The notes beneath the pieces were generated by a model, which made no database searches, was not told where the DNA came from, and saw only the letters and a program-made list of their open reading frames with translations. The position numbers and the translations under genes are program-made. Below, one piece after another: positions 44,901 to 54,012 of a stretch of 64,000 nucleotides of DNA (positions are counted from its first letter, which is position 1; the number at the start of each line of letters is the position of its first letter). Location of the stretch: the NCBI GenBank assembly GCA_010909165.1, contig MU008164.1, positions 186,001 through 250,000 of the forward strand, given 5' to 3'. Source of the stretch: Anthoceros angustus (taxonomy: Eukaryota > Streptophyta > Anthocerotopsida > Anthocerotales > Anthocerotaceae).

Positions 44901-47450
44901 TTCAGCTCATTCACTCCTAACTCCATCTCAGCTCATGCAAATGGCTCAGGGATCCACAGTTGGACAAGGGAGCTCCCCCCTTTCTTCTCCGGTTACCCGA
45001 ACAGCAGGAGTGGACTTGGGCTTAGATGAGAAGAAGCTTGACTACACCATTCTCAATGTGGAAGTGGATAAAGTGCCTGGTTCTGAGAGCAGCATTGCCA
45101 CCTTAGAAGTTCCTGGTGATCAGGAGGTTTTCGCGGACAGCAGTGCGTTGTCTTCTGATGGTTTTAGCCAGAATATGCAGATTCCTGTGCAGGATAGGAT
45201 GTCATTTACCAATAATGAGGAAGATGCTTCTGATGAAGTTTTGCTGGTTTTGGATGGAGAAGCTTATGAAGAAAGGGACTCTTCAGTCCTTCATGTTAGG
45301 GAGGGGCAGGAAGTTCTGAAGGAAACTTCAGTTGCTAGATCAGATGTGATCCGAACAGCTCTGCCTTCACCAGCCTCGGTTGCTGCAAAGGGCAGGAAGA
45401 ACAAGAACAAAGCAAATATCTCTGGAGTTGGAATTGCAGGTGTTTCTGAAGCTCCCCCTATCAGATCGACTGTTGTACCGATAGCCTCGACAGTGGTCTC
45501 TTCTGATGGTGAACCAAGTGTAAGCACCAGTTCAAGGCCAAACACAAGCGAGGGCTTGGTTACTCAGGTTATTGCAATGCAGGACACGTTAAACCAGGTA
45601 ATGACGTCTCTGCTTTAGCTTTTTTCTTGTTAACGTTATTTACCTTTTCTAGAGAAGAGAATGTGTTCTGGATGAAGGGATGACTGACGTGCCTGCATTG
45701 CCAGTTAATGGTGATGCAGAAGGAACTACACAAGCAGATGGCAGTTATCTTAGCTGTCCCAGTCAACAAAGAGGGAAAGCGAGTGGAGGCCTCTTTAGGG
45801 ACACGTATCGAGAGGGTTGTGAAGGCTCATGGTGATGCAATGTGGGCCCGAATGCAAGAGGAAAATGTCAAACGTGATAAACTTGACCGAGAGCGATTGT
45901 CATCGGCTTTCTCGAACTTAATCAACAAGGATCTGCCTGTGGCTTTTGAGCGCACACTGAAGAAGGAGATCTCCGCTAATGCTCCAGCAGTCGCAAGGCA
46001 GATAACACCATATGTCGAAAAGGCTGTCATGGCCGTTTTTACTGATGGTTTCCAGGTGTGCATTCAGGAGTTTTGGTGGACTAAGGAGAATGCTTGATTG
46101 CTTTGCATTCCTATCCTGGTTAGTTTCTCACTCTAATTTCTTGTAGCAGAAGTCCCTTGGTGAAAAGATTGCACCACAGTTGGACAAGATTGTCTCAACA
46201 AGGCTGGAGGCATCTGTGAGCAAGCATTTGCAGAATCAGTTCCAAACTGCAGGAAGGCAAATACTGCAGGTTGGAGTTCTGACAGGGGATTTCGTTTGTG
46301 TTGTTGCTTTCCTTTTGAAGTATGATTTGCGATAAATCCCATTAATATATGAACGATACTGTGCAGGATTCTATTCGGGCGTCATTTGAAGCATTGATAG
46401 TCCCGGCATTTGATAGATCATGCAGGTCAATGTTCGAGCAAGTAGATGAGGCCTTTCAGCAGGGTATGGCTGAGCATACAGCCCATGCACAGCAACAGTT
46501 CAATGAGTCTCATTCTGCACTTGCCAGCACCCTGCAGGTAGTGTACCTAGCTATTATGGTCCTTATCTACTCTTGTTGTAAAAGTTGGCCTGCAGGTTTC
46601 CACCGAGAGTATCTGCTCAGTCGTCTCTCCTCCTGGCTGTCTATCTTTCTTTGAACTTTCTGCTTGTCATGCAGGATGCAGTGACTTCTGCAACATCCCT
46701 TGTAGCTTCTCTTAAAGGGGACATAGCTGATGGGCAGAGGAAGCTGGTGGCACTAGCTGAAAATGCAGGTGCTACAGCTGCGAGGGCTGGTTTAAGTGCC
46801 AGTCAGAGCAATGGCACACTTCGTGATAAGGTAAATGAATGTTAAGATGACTTTCGAATACGATGAGTCTACCTCGAACCTTCGGGCATGTGCTGATGTT
46901 GGCTGTTGCACTTTGGACACGTGACCTACGTAGGTGCTGTCTCTGCAACATGTCGAAGAGGCTCTGGATCCTACGATTGAGCTGTCAAGGTTGGTGAGCG
47001 AGGACAGGCTGGAGGAGGCATTCAATAGAGCCCTTTCACTGAGTGACGTGGCGGTGGTGTCATGGCTATGTACTCAGGTGGGCTGCAAGACAGCTGACTG
47101 TCGTTGGTGGCGGTGTGCATTGCTGACAAGAGACAACCGTTTGACTGCTGCAGATTGATCCGGAGAAGCTTTTCACGAGGGTCCCGCTGCCCCTGAGTCA
47201 AGGAGTGCTGTTATCTCTGGTGCAGCAGCTTGGCTGTGAATTAGGACAGGACACGACCAGGAAACTGACGTGGATCCAACAGGCTGCTCTTCTACTGAAC
47301 CCCAATGACCCCGTGCTCGCACCCCACATGAGGCCCTTTCTAGAGCAGCTTTACCAGAATCTGCATCGCCAGATGGTGGCTTCTCCAAGCACCCCATCCA
47401 TACGGCTGGTCATTCATCTCGTCAACTCCTTGCTAACATCATGCAAGTGA
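41976..47450 (+). CDS. VCS: EDC4 / VARICOSE mRNA-decapping scaffold, about 13 exons
   Basis: A scaffold of the cytoplasmic decapping complex (with DCP1/DCP2) in P-bodies. Exons: 41976-about 42416, about 42417-42775 (edge unclear), 42877-42926, 43035-43191, 43299-43526, 43633-43767, 43843-45597, 45705-46055, 46150-46269, 46367-46537, 46675-46830, 46934-47077 and 47154-47450. Phases agree from 42440 on, giving about 1450 residues (close to plant VCS). The Pro-rich N-terminus is followed by a WD40 region ([46 protein letters not shown]), then [10 protein letters not shown], a long acidic Ser-rich linker in exon 7, and a helical C-terminal region ([41 protein letters not shown]). The reading frame changes by 2 between about 42412 and 42440. 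A GC-AG intron (42413-42516) would repair it; a 1-2-base sequence error is the alternative. Confidence 0.95.
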
Positions 47451-47718
47451 ACCGGAGGGGACTATGAGATCTGTACATTGATGTCTTGTAACAAAAGGGA
47501 TGCTGAGATAGCGAGAAGGTAGGAAAACGTTTTGCAAACTGGAAGGTTCTACATTTGTTGCCACTCATGTGGATGCTATGTAATAAATGCGGCTGGGCTG
47601 CCCTGCTCTGTCGGTCCTTTCCGGACTCTCTCGTGCCCTAATTCCTCGGTGGTTCCGGCACCCGTTAGCGTTTGCAATGCAGTCATGGAGGTGGCTCTGG
47701 CCATCACGCGTCTGAGGG

Positions 47719-50097
47719 ATGCCCGTTTGCGCCCGAAGTGTTTGGTTGATTCTTCGCAGTAGACTGACAAGATACCACTCCTTTGTAGCACCACGGCCTC
47801 GTGGCCTGGCTGGGTCCAAGGCTAGGCCCTGCAGCGAGCAAAGCACGAAGTGTGCAATTGCCTGCTGTGGCTGGTATGCCGTGCCCCTCAGATCCACTCA
47901 CCACCTTGCCCAGCCTGTGGAAGGCTCAGTCCGCGGCTTGGATGATGCTCACAGGTCGGCGAGAACCCCAGGGTATGCTGACCCTGTGGAATGGAGGAAG
48001 CTGTGTGAGCATGGACAGCTTCACAAGGCCTTTGAGGTGCTGGCCCGCATGGTTGACAAGGGTGACTTCGTGTCCAGGGACATGCTGTATCATCTGCTTA
48101 AGGGATCTATCAAGTACAGGGATGTGGGCATCGGCAGGCGTGTTCATGCTGTGGCTGCTGGCCTTGGGTATGGAGTGAATTCCTTTTTAGCCACTCATAT
48201 CATTCGCATGTACGCTTCTCTGGGTAGCCTGGTGGAAGCCAGCCAAGCATTCAGCCTGTTTCCTGCACCCGACGTGTTTGTGTGGGCGTCCATCATTTCT
48301 GCACATGCTGAGCACGGACAGGCGGAGGAGGCTGTGCAACTGTATCACCAAATGAGGCAATCAGGTGTCCAGGCGAACGACTATGTGTTTGTGGCAGTCC
48401 TGAAGGCCTGTGCTCGTGCCGGGGATTTGACCTCCGGAAAGTGGGTCCATGGTCATGTCAGGGACACTGTGGGGCGGCCTGGTGCCTTTGTTGGCAGCTG
48501 CCTTGTGGACATGTATGCCAAATGTGGCAGCCTGCAGGATGGTCGTGCCGTATTCGACAGCTTACCCACCAAGACTGTGGTGACATGGAGTACCATGATG
48601 AGCGCATATGCTCAGCATGGCTTCGGTCGGGAAGCCCTCAATCTGTATGGCAGCATGGAGCGGGATGGCCTGACGCCAGGGAACGATGTCACGTTTGTGG
48701 CCCTTTTGAAATCCTGCGCCAGCATTGGAGCATTACAGGAAGGACGGCGGTTGTATGCTCAGATTCTTAGCAGGGGGATCAGTGTGAGCTCAACTGTTGG
48801 TAATACCTTACTGGACATGTTTGCAAAATGTGGGAGTCTGGTGGATGCGCGCATCGTGTTTGACAGGTTGCCAGCCAGGAGTTTGGTGACGTGGAGTGCC
48901 ATGATTGCAGGATATGTGCGACATGGGCGTGGGCAGGAGGCTATCAACCTGTTCGACAGCATGCTGCAAGATGGAGTCGTTCCTGATAGCGTCACACTTG
49001 TGTGCGCTCTAAAAGCATGTGCTGGTGCAGGAGCTAAGCAGAGGGGCAAGAATATTCATGCCCAGGTCCTGGAGATGGGACTGGAAGCAGATTCGTTCAT
49101 CGGGAATGCATTGGTGGACATGTATGCTAAATGTGGGAGCATGCACGATGCCCAAGGAGTATTCACCAGATTGTCCAGAAGAGATGTGGTGACATGGAAT
49201 GCCCTGATTAACGGCTATGGCCAACATAATAATTGCAACACGGCAATAAGGTGTTTTCTGGAGATGCAGCAGCAGGGAGTGGAGCCGGATGGTGCTACAT
49301 TCCTCTCTCTGCTTGTGGCATGCAGCCATGTGTGCCTGGTGAATGAGGGCCAGTATTTCTTCAGGCTGATGGTCGAAGAGCATGCTATGGTGCCCACCGC
49401 CGAACACTACAGTTGCCTCGTGGACATTCTAGGGCGAGCTGGGCACTTGGAAGAGGCAGAAACTGTGCTGCAACGGATGCCTTTCCAACAGGACGTAGTT
49501 GGGTGGATGTCCCTCCTGAGTGCCTGCCTAATTCACTGTGACGTGGAGAGAGGGAGGCGATGCTTCAATCGTCTGACTGAATTGGATCCTCAGCAAGCTG
49601 CAGCATACATACTCATGTCACACATCTACGTAAATGCTGGCCGGTGGGAGGATGTAGCCGAGATAGAAAGCTTGAGAAACTGTGTTGGTGCCCAAAAGAA
49701 GCCTGCGAAGGCCTTCATTGAGGTGGACAAGACAGTGCACGAGTTCATTGTAGGGGAAGTGCGTGCCGATACTTTAGGAAAGCTCATGGCCACAAATTGT
49801 CACATCCCGCAGGAGGACCGAGTGACATTTTCACAGTCAGAGTTGAGGAAGCCGGAAGGAGATACTCTGTGTGGGCATGCAGAGAAATTAGCCTTGGCAT
49901 TCGGTCTTCTCAACACTCCAGAAGGCACTCCTTTGCTGGTGACCAAGAACCTACGGATGTGCGATGATTGCCACAATGGCACAAAGCTCCTGTCAAGGTT
50001 TGAAAGGCGACAGATCATAGTTAGGGACAGTCACCATGTGCATCACTTCAGGGATGGCTTGTGTTCTTGCCAGGATGGGAGGTTGTGGCCTCCATAG
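47719..50097 (+). CDS. PPR protein, PLS class with E1-E2 and DYW:KP-type domain
   Basis: An intronless gene of 792 codons, starting 268 bp past the EDC4 stop. About five PLS triplets are marked by S motifs such as CLVDMYAKCGSLQDGRAVFD and NALVDMYAKCGSMHDAQGVF. E1/E2 motifs follow (AYILMSHIYVNAGRWEDV). The PG box reads KKPAKAFIEV (about 660), the KP signature. The zinc site is HAE (about 720) with CDDC (748-751), and a second site HHF...GLCSC sits near the end. The canonical DYW end is replaced by CQDGRLWPP. It is a close relative of the PPR gene at 1028-3145 in E and DYW regions. Known: KP-type domains are tied to U-to-C editing in organelles. Inference: a U-to-C editing factor in mitochondria or plastids; the first ~100 residues could hold a targeting signal. 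Confidence 0.92.
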   Translation: MPVCARSVWLILRSRLTRYHSFVAPRPRGLAGSKARPCSEQSTKCAIACCGWYAVPLRSTHHLAQPVEGSVRGLDDAHRSARTPGYADPVEWRKLCEHGQLHKAFEVLARMVDKGDFVSRDMLYHLLKGSIKYRDVGIGRRVHAVAAGLGYGVNSFLATHIIRMYASLGSLVEASQAFSLFPAPDVFVWASIISAHAEHGQAEEAVQLYHQMRQSGVQANDYVFVAVLKACARAGDLTSGKWVHGHVRDTVGRPGAFVGSCLVDMYAKCGSLQDGRAVFDSLPTKTVVTWSTMMSAYAQHGFGREALNLYGSMERDGLTPGNDVTFVALLKSCASIGALQEGRRLYAQILSRGISVSSTVGNTLLDMFAKCGSLVDARIVFDRLPARSLVTWSAMIAGYVRHGRGQEAINLFDSMLQDGVVPDSVTLVCALKACAGAGAKQRGKNIHAQVLEMGLEADSFIGNALVDMYAKCGSMHDAQGVFTRLSRRDVVTWNALINGYGQHNNCNTAIRCFLEMQQQGVEPDGATFLSLLVACSHVCLVNEGQYFFRLMVEEHAMVPTAEHYSCLVDILGRAGHLEEAETVLQRMPFQQDVVGWMSLLSACLIHCDVERGRRCFNRLTELDPQQAAAYILMSHIYVNAGRWEDVAEIESLRNCVGAQKKPAKAFIEVDKTVHEFIVGEVRADTLGKLMATNCHIPQEDRVTFSQSELRKPEGDTLCGHAEKLALAFGLLNTPEGTPLLVTKNLRMCDDCHNGTKLLSRFERRQIIVRDSHHVHHFRDGLCSCQDGRLWPP

Positions 50098-50349
50098 ATA
50101 TTCGGCCCCTGGAATTCCAAGGCGACGCCACTAGGCCTCGGCAATAGTTTATCTCAAGTTCTGTGTGTTTCACATGGCTCTCCATTTGTATGACCATGGA
50201 GGTGGTACCTATTTCGGGGGATGGGTGCAAGAAAGCAGAAGAAGTTGCCACAAGATGTTGGATATACAATTTCCCCCACTTTTAACCTTTTAACGTGCAT
50301 CTGTGGGTGCGGTGTTGGGCCCCCGTCCGTTTGTGTGCTGAATCGCATT
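50098..50349. other. Convergent intergenic region
   Basis: The 3' UTRs of two convergent PPR genes. No gene or clear poly(A) hexamer is seen. Confidence 0.5.
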
Positions 50350-50403
50350 TTACCCTTCGCGTGCTGTGCAAGGCAATGCGACAGCTAGCTTCTGGCTGTG
50401 ACC
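50350..50403 (-). pseudogene. Frameshifted DYW-domain remnant
   Basis: One frame away from the end of the PPR gene at 50385, the minus strand reads GHSQKLAVALPCTAREG then stop. This matches the start of a DYW domain (HSEKLAVAFG...), with the catalytic Glu of HSE changed to Gln. The zinc Cys pair and the C-terminus are absent. It shows that the PPR gene once encoded a DYW domain. Confidence 0.75.
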
Positions 50404-53400
50404 AAAGAAATGTTCTTGTTATCGTCAGAAAAAGTTTGAGTCAAATATGGCAAGTACCCTGCATTGTGAATTTTGGAGGACACCTGCTCTAGCCTTGCTC
50501 CACCTTGGGGAAGCTTCTCATCCCCAACCAAAAAGCTATGCACCAGTCCGTCCTCGTCTGTCCACCAACTCTGACCTGGCTGCTTCCATGCTCCGATTGT
50601 TGTTCTCCTCGCCTGCATCTCCTGTGCCTCGTCCCACATGTGAGCACTGGTGTATATGTTTGACATCATCACATATGCTGCGGCATCTTTGCTGTCCAGC
50701 TTCACTGCTTCATTGAAAGCATGGCTTCCCACCTCCACGTTGCTCCACTTTCGACAAGCAGCCAACAGGGTGTGCCAGATTGAAGCATTACATAAGACAG
50801 GCAACGATTTTACCAAAGCCAGTGCCTCATCTAGGTGCCCTGCACGGCCCAGGAGGTCCACCATGCACGCGTAGTGCTCCACTGTGGGCGTAATGCCATG
50901 CTGTTCGCTCATAGCCTCGAAGTACTGTCTACCTTTCTGCACTAGACCTGCATGACTGCATACTGTTAGTACACTAAGGAACGTGATGCCCACTGGCCGT
51001 ATGCCATCCTCTCTCATCCTCTGGACCAAGTAAAAGACCACTTCACTGTCTCCTTGGGAGGTGTAGCCTGCAATCAGTGCAGTCCAGGTGACAACGTCTT
51101 TTTCGGGCAAAGCATCAAACACTCGCTGTGCATCAACCATGCTTCCGGCCTTTCCATACATGTGAATCAAACTGCCAGCTATAAACTTATCAGCTTGAAG
51201 CTCTTGTTCTCTAATCTGTGCATGTAGCTGCCGTCCAAGGTGCAAAGCTGCCACATTTGCACATGCCTGCAGTAGGCACACAAATGTAACGGAATCGGGC
51301 ACAGCGGTGCCTTCGTCTTGCATGACATGGTAGAGCCGAAGGGCCTCCTGACCCATGCCCTGTTGGGAATACCCACCTATCATGGCGTTCCATGTCACCG
51401 CATCTTTTTGAGCAAGTCCGTCAAACACTCTCTGAGCATCTTCCAAGCTGCCACACTTTGCATACATGTTCACCAGACTACTGGCTACAAACCCATCAGT
51501 TTCATGCCCTTGTTCTCTGATTTGAGCATGAAGCTGCTTCCCCATCTCCAAAGCCGCCGTGCCCACACTGGCACATGCCTGCAGGAGGCACAGTAATGTT
51601 ACAGGATCGTGTACTGCAATGCCTTTGTCTTGCATAGCACTGTACAGCTGAAGGGCTTCCTGCCCCATACCCTGCTGAGAATACCCTGCTATCATGGAAG
51701 TCCACGTGACCACATTTTTCTGACCAAATCCGTCAAACACTCTCTGAGCATCTTCCACGCTGCCACACTTTGCATACATGTTGACCAAACAGCTGGCTAC
51801 AAACACATCACGCTCATGTCCTTGCTCTTTAACTTGTGCATGAAGCTGCTTCCCCATCTCCAAAGCCGCTGTGCCAACACTAGCACATGCCTGGAGGAGG
51901 CAAATAAATGTCACTAAAGTAGGCTTAACGAGGCTGGCTTCTCGCATACCACAGTAGAGATGGAGAGCTTCCTGCCCCATGCCCTGCTGGGCATACCCTG
52001 CTATCATGGCATTCCATGTCACCACATCTTTTTGACTGAGTGTGTCAAACACTCTCTGTGCGTCTGCCAAGCTGCCACACTTTGCATACATGTTCACCAG
52101 ACTGCTGGCTACAAACACGTCCACGTGATGTCCCTCCTGTCTGAGCTGCGCATGAAGCTGCTTCCCCATCTCCAATGCTGGGGTGCCCACACCTGCACAT
52201 GCCTGCAGGAGGCAAACGTATGTCACAACATCCGGTACTGCAAGCCCTTCTTCCTGCATAGCACTGTAGATATGAAGGGCTTCCTGCCCCTTGCCCTGCT
52301 GGGAATATCCTGCAATCATGGCATTCCATGTCACCACATCTTTTTGACTAAGCCCGTCAAACACTCTCTGGGCATCTTTCAAGCTGCCACACTTCGCATA
52401 CATGTTCACTAAACTGTTGCCAACAAGCACATCGGCTTGATGTCCTCCTTCTCTGATTTGCGCATGAAGCTGCTTTCCCTTCTCCAAAGCCGGGTTGCCC
52501 ACACTTGAACACGCCTGCAGCAGGCACACAAATGTCACAGAATCTGGCACGACGATGCCTTCCTCTTGCATAGCACCGTAGAGACGGAGGGCCTCCAGCC
52601 CCTTGCCCTGCTGAGAATACCCCGCCATCAGAGCATTCCATGTCACCACATCTTTTACAACAAGTCCGTCAAACACTCTCTGAGCATCTTCCAAGCTGCC
52701 ACACTTTGCGTACATGTTAACCAAGCAGTTGCAGACAAACAAACCGGGATGACAGCCAGTGGCCAGAACATCAGCATGGACCCGCTGCCCAGTTTTCAAG
52801 TCTGCTCCCCTTGCACAGGCCTGGAGAGCTGCCACAAACACATGGCCGTCTGGCTTGATACTTGACCTGCGCATCCGATGATAGAGATCTATGGCCTCAC
52901 TTTCTTTTCCGTCTCGAACATGGGCAGAAATTATGGCAGTCCACGTGAAGGCATCCGGTTTAGCAACCCCTTGAAACACATCCATGGCATCTTGCAACCT
53001 GCCATGAGAAGCATACATTCTCAGAATGTGGAAGCCCAGGAACGTGTCGGAATGGTATCCCGTTCTCACCGCCAAGGCATGGACACGCCTACCCAGAACA
53101 AGATCCTTCTTCACCACACACTTCTTCAGCACTGTGTACAAGAGACATATTGAAACACAACGGTCCGTCTGCACCAGAACTCCCAAAGCCTCAACAGCCT
53201 CGTCGACACGACCGTCATCACACACCTTGCTCATGGTTTCAGCCGTCACACCCCCGTCGTAACCTGCAGGCCTGCCAAGGTGGTCGGGAGCATCCAGGAA
53301 GCTCCTATCCGAGGCACAACGACCTGGCTGTCTGTCCAACCAAGACGTTCGCTTGCACGAGTCGTTGAAGCAGAGAACCTCCTGGGACTGCCTGTGACGG

Positions 53401-53552
53401 ACGTCTGACCCGTCTCCAGGAAGACATCCCCTCCGATGGGCTGGTTCGAAGAGGATCGCACGTGACTCAATTGCAACGCTCCACACAGCCATTGCTTGCT
53501 GGCATGCAGGAGCACGCTGAAAGCAAGACAAGCCCGGATACCAAATTTCCAC
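50385..53552 (-). CDS. PPR protein, PLS-E+ type with lost DYW domain
   Basis: An intronless gene of 1055 codons; a later in-frame ATG (MAVWSVAIES, about residue 21) is a possible start. Seven PLS triplets precede E1/E2. The middle five triplets are nearly identical to each other (SLVNMYAKCGSLEDAQRVFD, KDVVTWNAMIAGYSQQG). The E2/PG box reads QPGQSWWTDEDGLVHSF (about 991), the form named for the WW subtype. The protein stops 40-50 residues later, just where a DYW domain would begin (DDNKNISL), and the remnant continues in another frame. Known: E/E+ PPR proteins bind organelle RNA and can use a DYW deaminase supplied in trans. Inference: an RNA-binding editing specificity factor, or a gene in early decay. 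It is convergent with the PPR gene ending at 50097. Confidence 0.9.
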   Translation of the reverse strand: MEIWYPGLSCFQRAPACQQAMAVWSVAIESRAILFEPAHRRGCLPGDGSDVRHRQSQEVLCFNDSCKRTSWLDRQPGRCASDRSFLDAPDHLGRPAGYDGGVTAETMSKVCDDGRVDEAVEALGVLVQTDRCVSICLLYTVLKKCVVKKDLVLGRRVHALAVRTGYHSDTFLGFHILRMYASHGRLQDAMDVFQGVAKPDAFTWTAIISAHVRDGKESEAIDLYHRMRRSSIKPDGHVFVAALQACARGADLKTGQRVHADVLATGCHPGLFVCNCLVNMYAKCGSLEDAQRVFDGLVVKDVVTWNALMAGYSQQGKGLEALRLYGAMQEEGIVVPDSVTFVCLLQACSSVGNPALEKGKQLHAQIREGGHQADVLVGNSLVNMYAKCGSLKDAQRVFDGLSQKDVVTWNAMIAGYSQQGKGQEALHIYSAMQEEGLAVPDVVTYVCLLQACAGVGTPALEMGKQLHAQLRQEGHHVDVFVASSLVNMYAKCGSLADAQRVFDTLSQKDVVTWNAMIAGYAQQGMGQEALHLYCGMREASLVKPTLVTFICLLQACASVGTAALEMGKQLHAQVKEQGHERDVFVASCLVNMYAKCGSVEDAQRVFDGFGQKNVVTWTSMIAGYSQQGMGQEALQLYSAMQDKGIAVHDPVTLLCLLQACASVGTAALEMGKQLHAQIREQGHETDGFVASSLVNMYAKCGSLEDAQRVFDGLAQKDAVTWNAMIGGYSQQGMGQEALRLYHVMQDEGTAVPDSVTFVCLLQACANVAALHLGRQLHAQIREQELQADKFIAGSLIHMYGKAGSMVDAQRVFDALPEKDVVTWTALIAGYTSQGDSEVVFYLVQRMREDGIRPVGITFLSVLTVCSHAGLVQKGRQYFEAMSEQHGITPTVEHYACMVDLLGRAGHLDEALALVKSLPVLCNASIWHTLLAACRKWSNVEVGSHAFNEAVKLDSKDAAAYVMMSNIYTSAHMWDEAQEMQARRTTIGAWKQPGQSWWTDEDGLVHSFLVGDEKLPQGGARLEQVSSKIHNAGYLPYLTQTFSDDNKNISLVTARS
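51418..52740. repeat. Internal 312-bp coding repeat of the PPR gene
   Basis: The string CAAACACTCTCTG (reverse of the S-motif RVFD codons) and its surroundings recur at about 51421, 51733, 52048, 52360 and 52672, with spacing of 312 or 315 bp, one PLS triplet (104-105 residues). High DNA similarity shows recent in-frame amplification. Confidence 0.9.
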
Positions 53553-54012
53553 ACCTGCCCAGGACTGTGTGGCGAGGAGTTGGTCACATCAATTCCATGG
53601 ATTTGAGAGGATAGCCGTTGACAAAATTGTGGGCAATTGCAGATATAGCTCCTTCCACAGAACGGAGGGAACAACCACGATGTGGCTGCTGCGGGTGATG
53701 CATCTTCGCAGCAACACGTCGCCTGCTTCACTACTGGATGGAACCGCTGCTGCTTATGGAGATACAGATCCTCAACGAAGTGCGAGAGATCCTCTCCTGG
53801 GATGAAAATGGGGGTGTGACGGCTGAAACCATAAGGAAGGTGTGTGAGCAGGTCAGGACCTGTTGAAGTGCCGTCTACTGATTGCATTCAATCCCATGAG
53901 CAGAGGTGTGGAGTTTTGTTGGGTGCCAAGATCAGAGGCTGGTGCAAAAAGAGCCAACGTGGTGCTCACCGTGTTCGGTCCTTCTCCAGAGGCTGTAGAG
54001 AAGAAGGCACTA
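53553..54012. other. Intergenic between two tandem PPR genes
   Basis: Upstream region of the PPR gene at 53552 and downstream region of the one ending at 54013. No E or DYW remnant was found in the minus-strand frames. No other gene is seen. Confidence 0.5.

Noticed and set aside
51318-53262. Repeated plus-strand open frames of 90-150 codons across the PPR gene
   Set aside because: Antisense shadows of the 312-bp PPR repeat, repeating with the same period.
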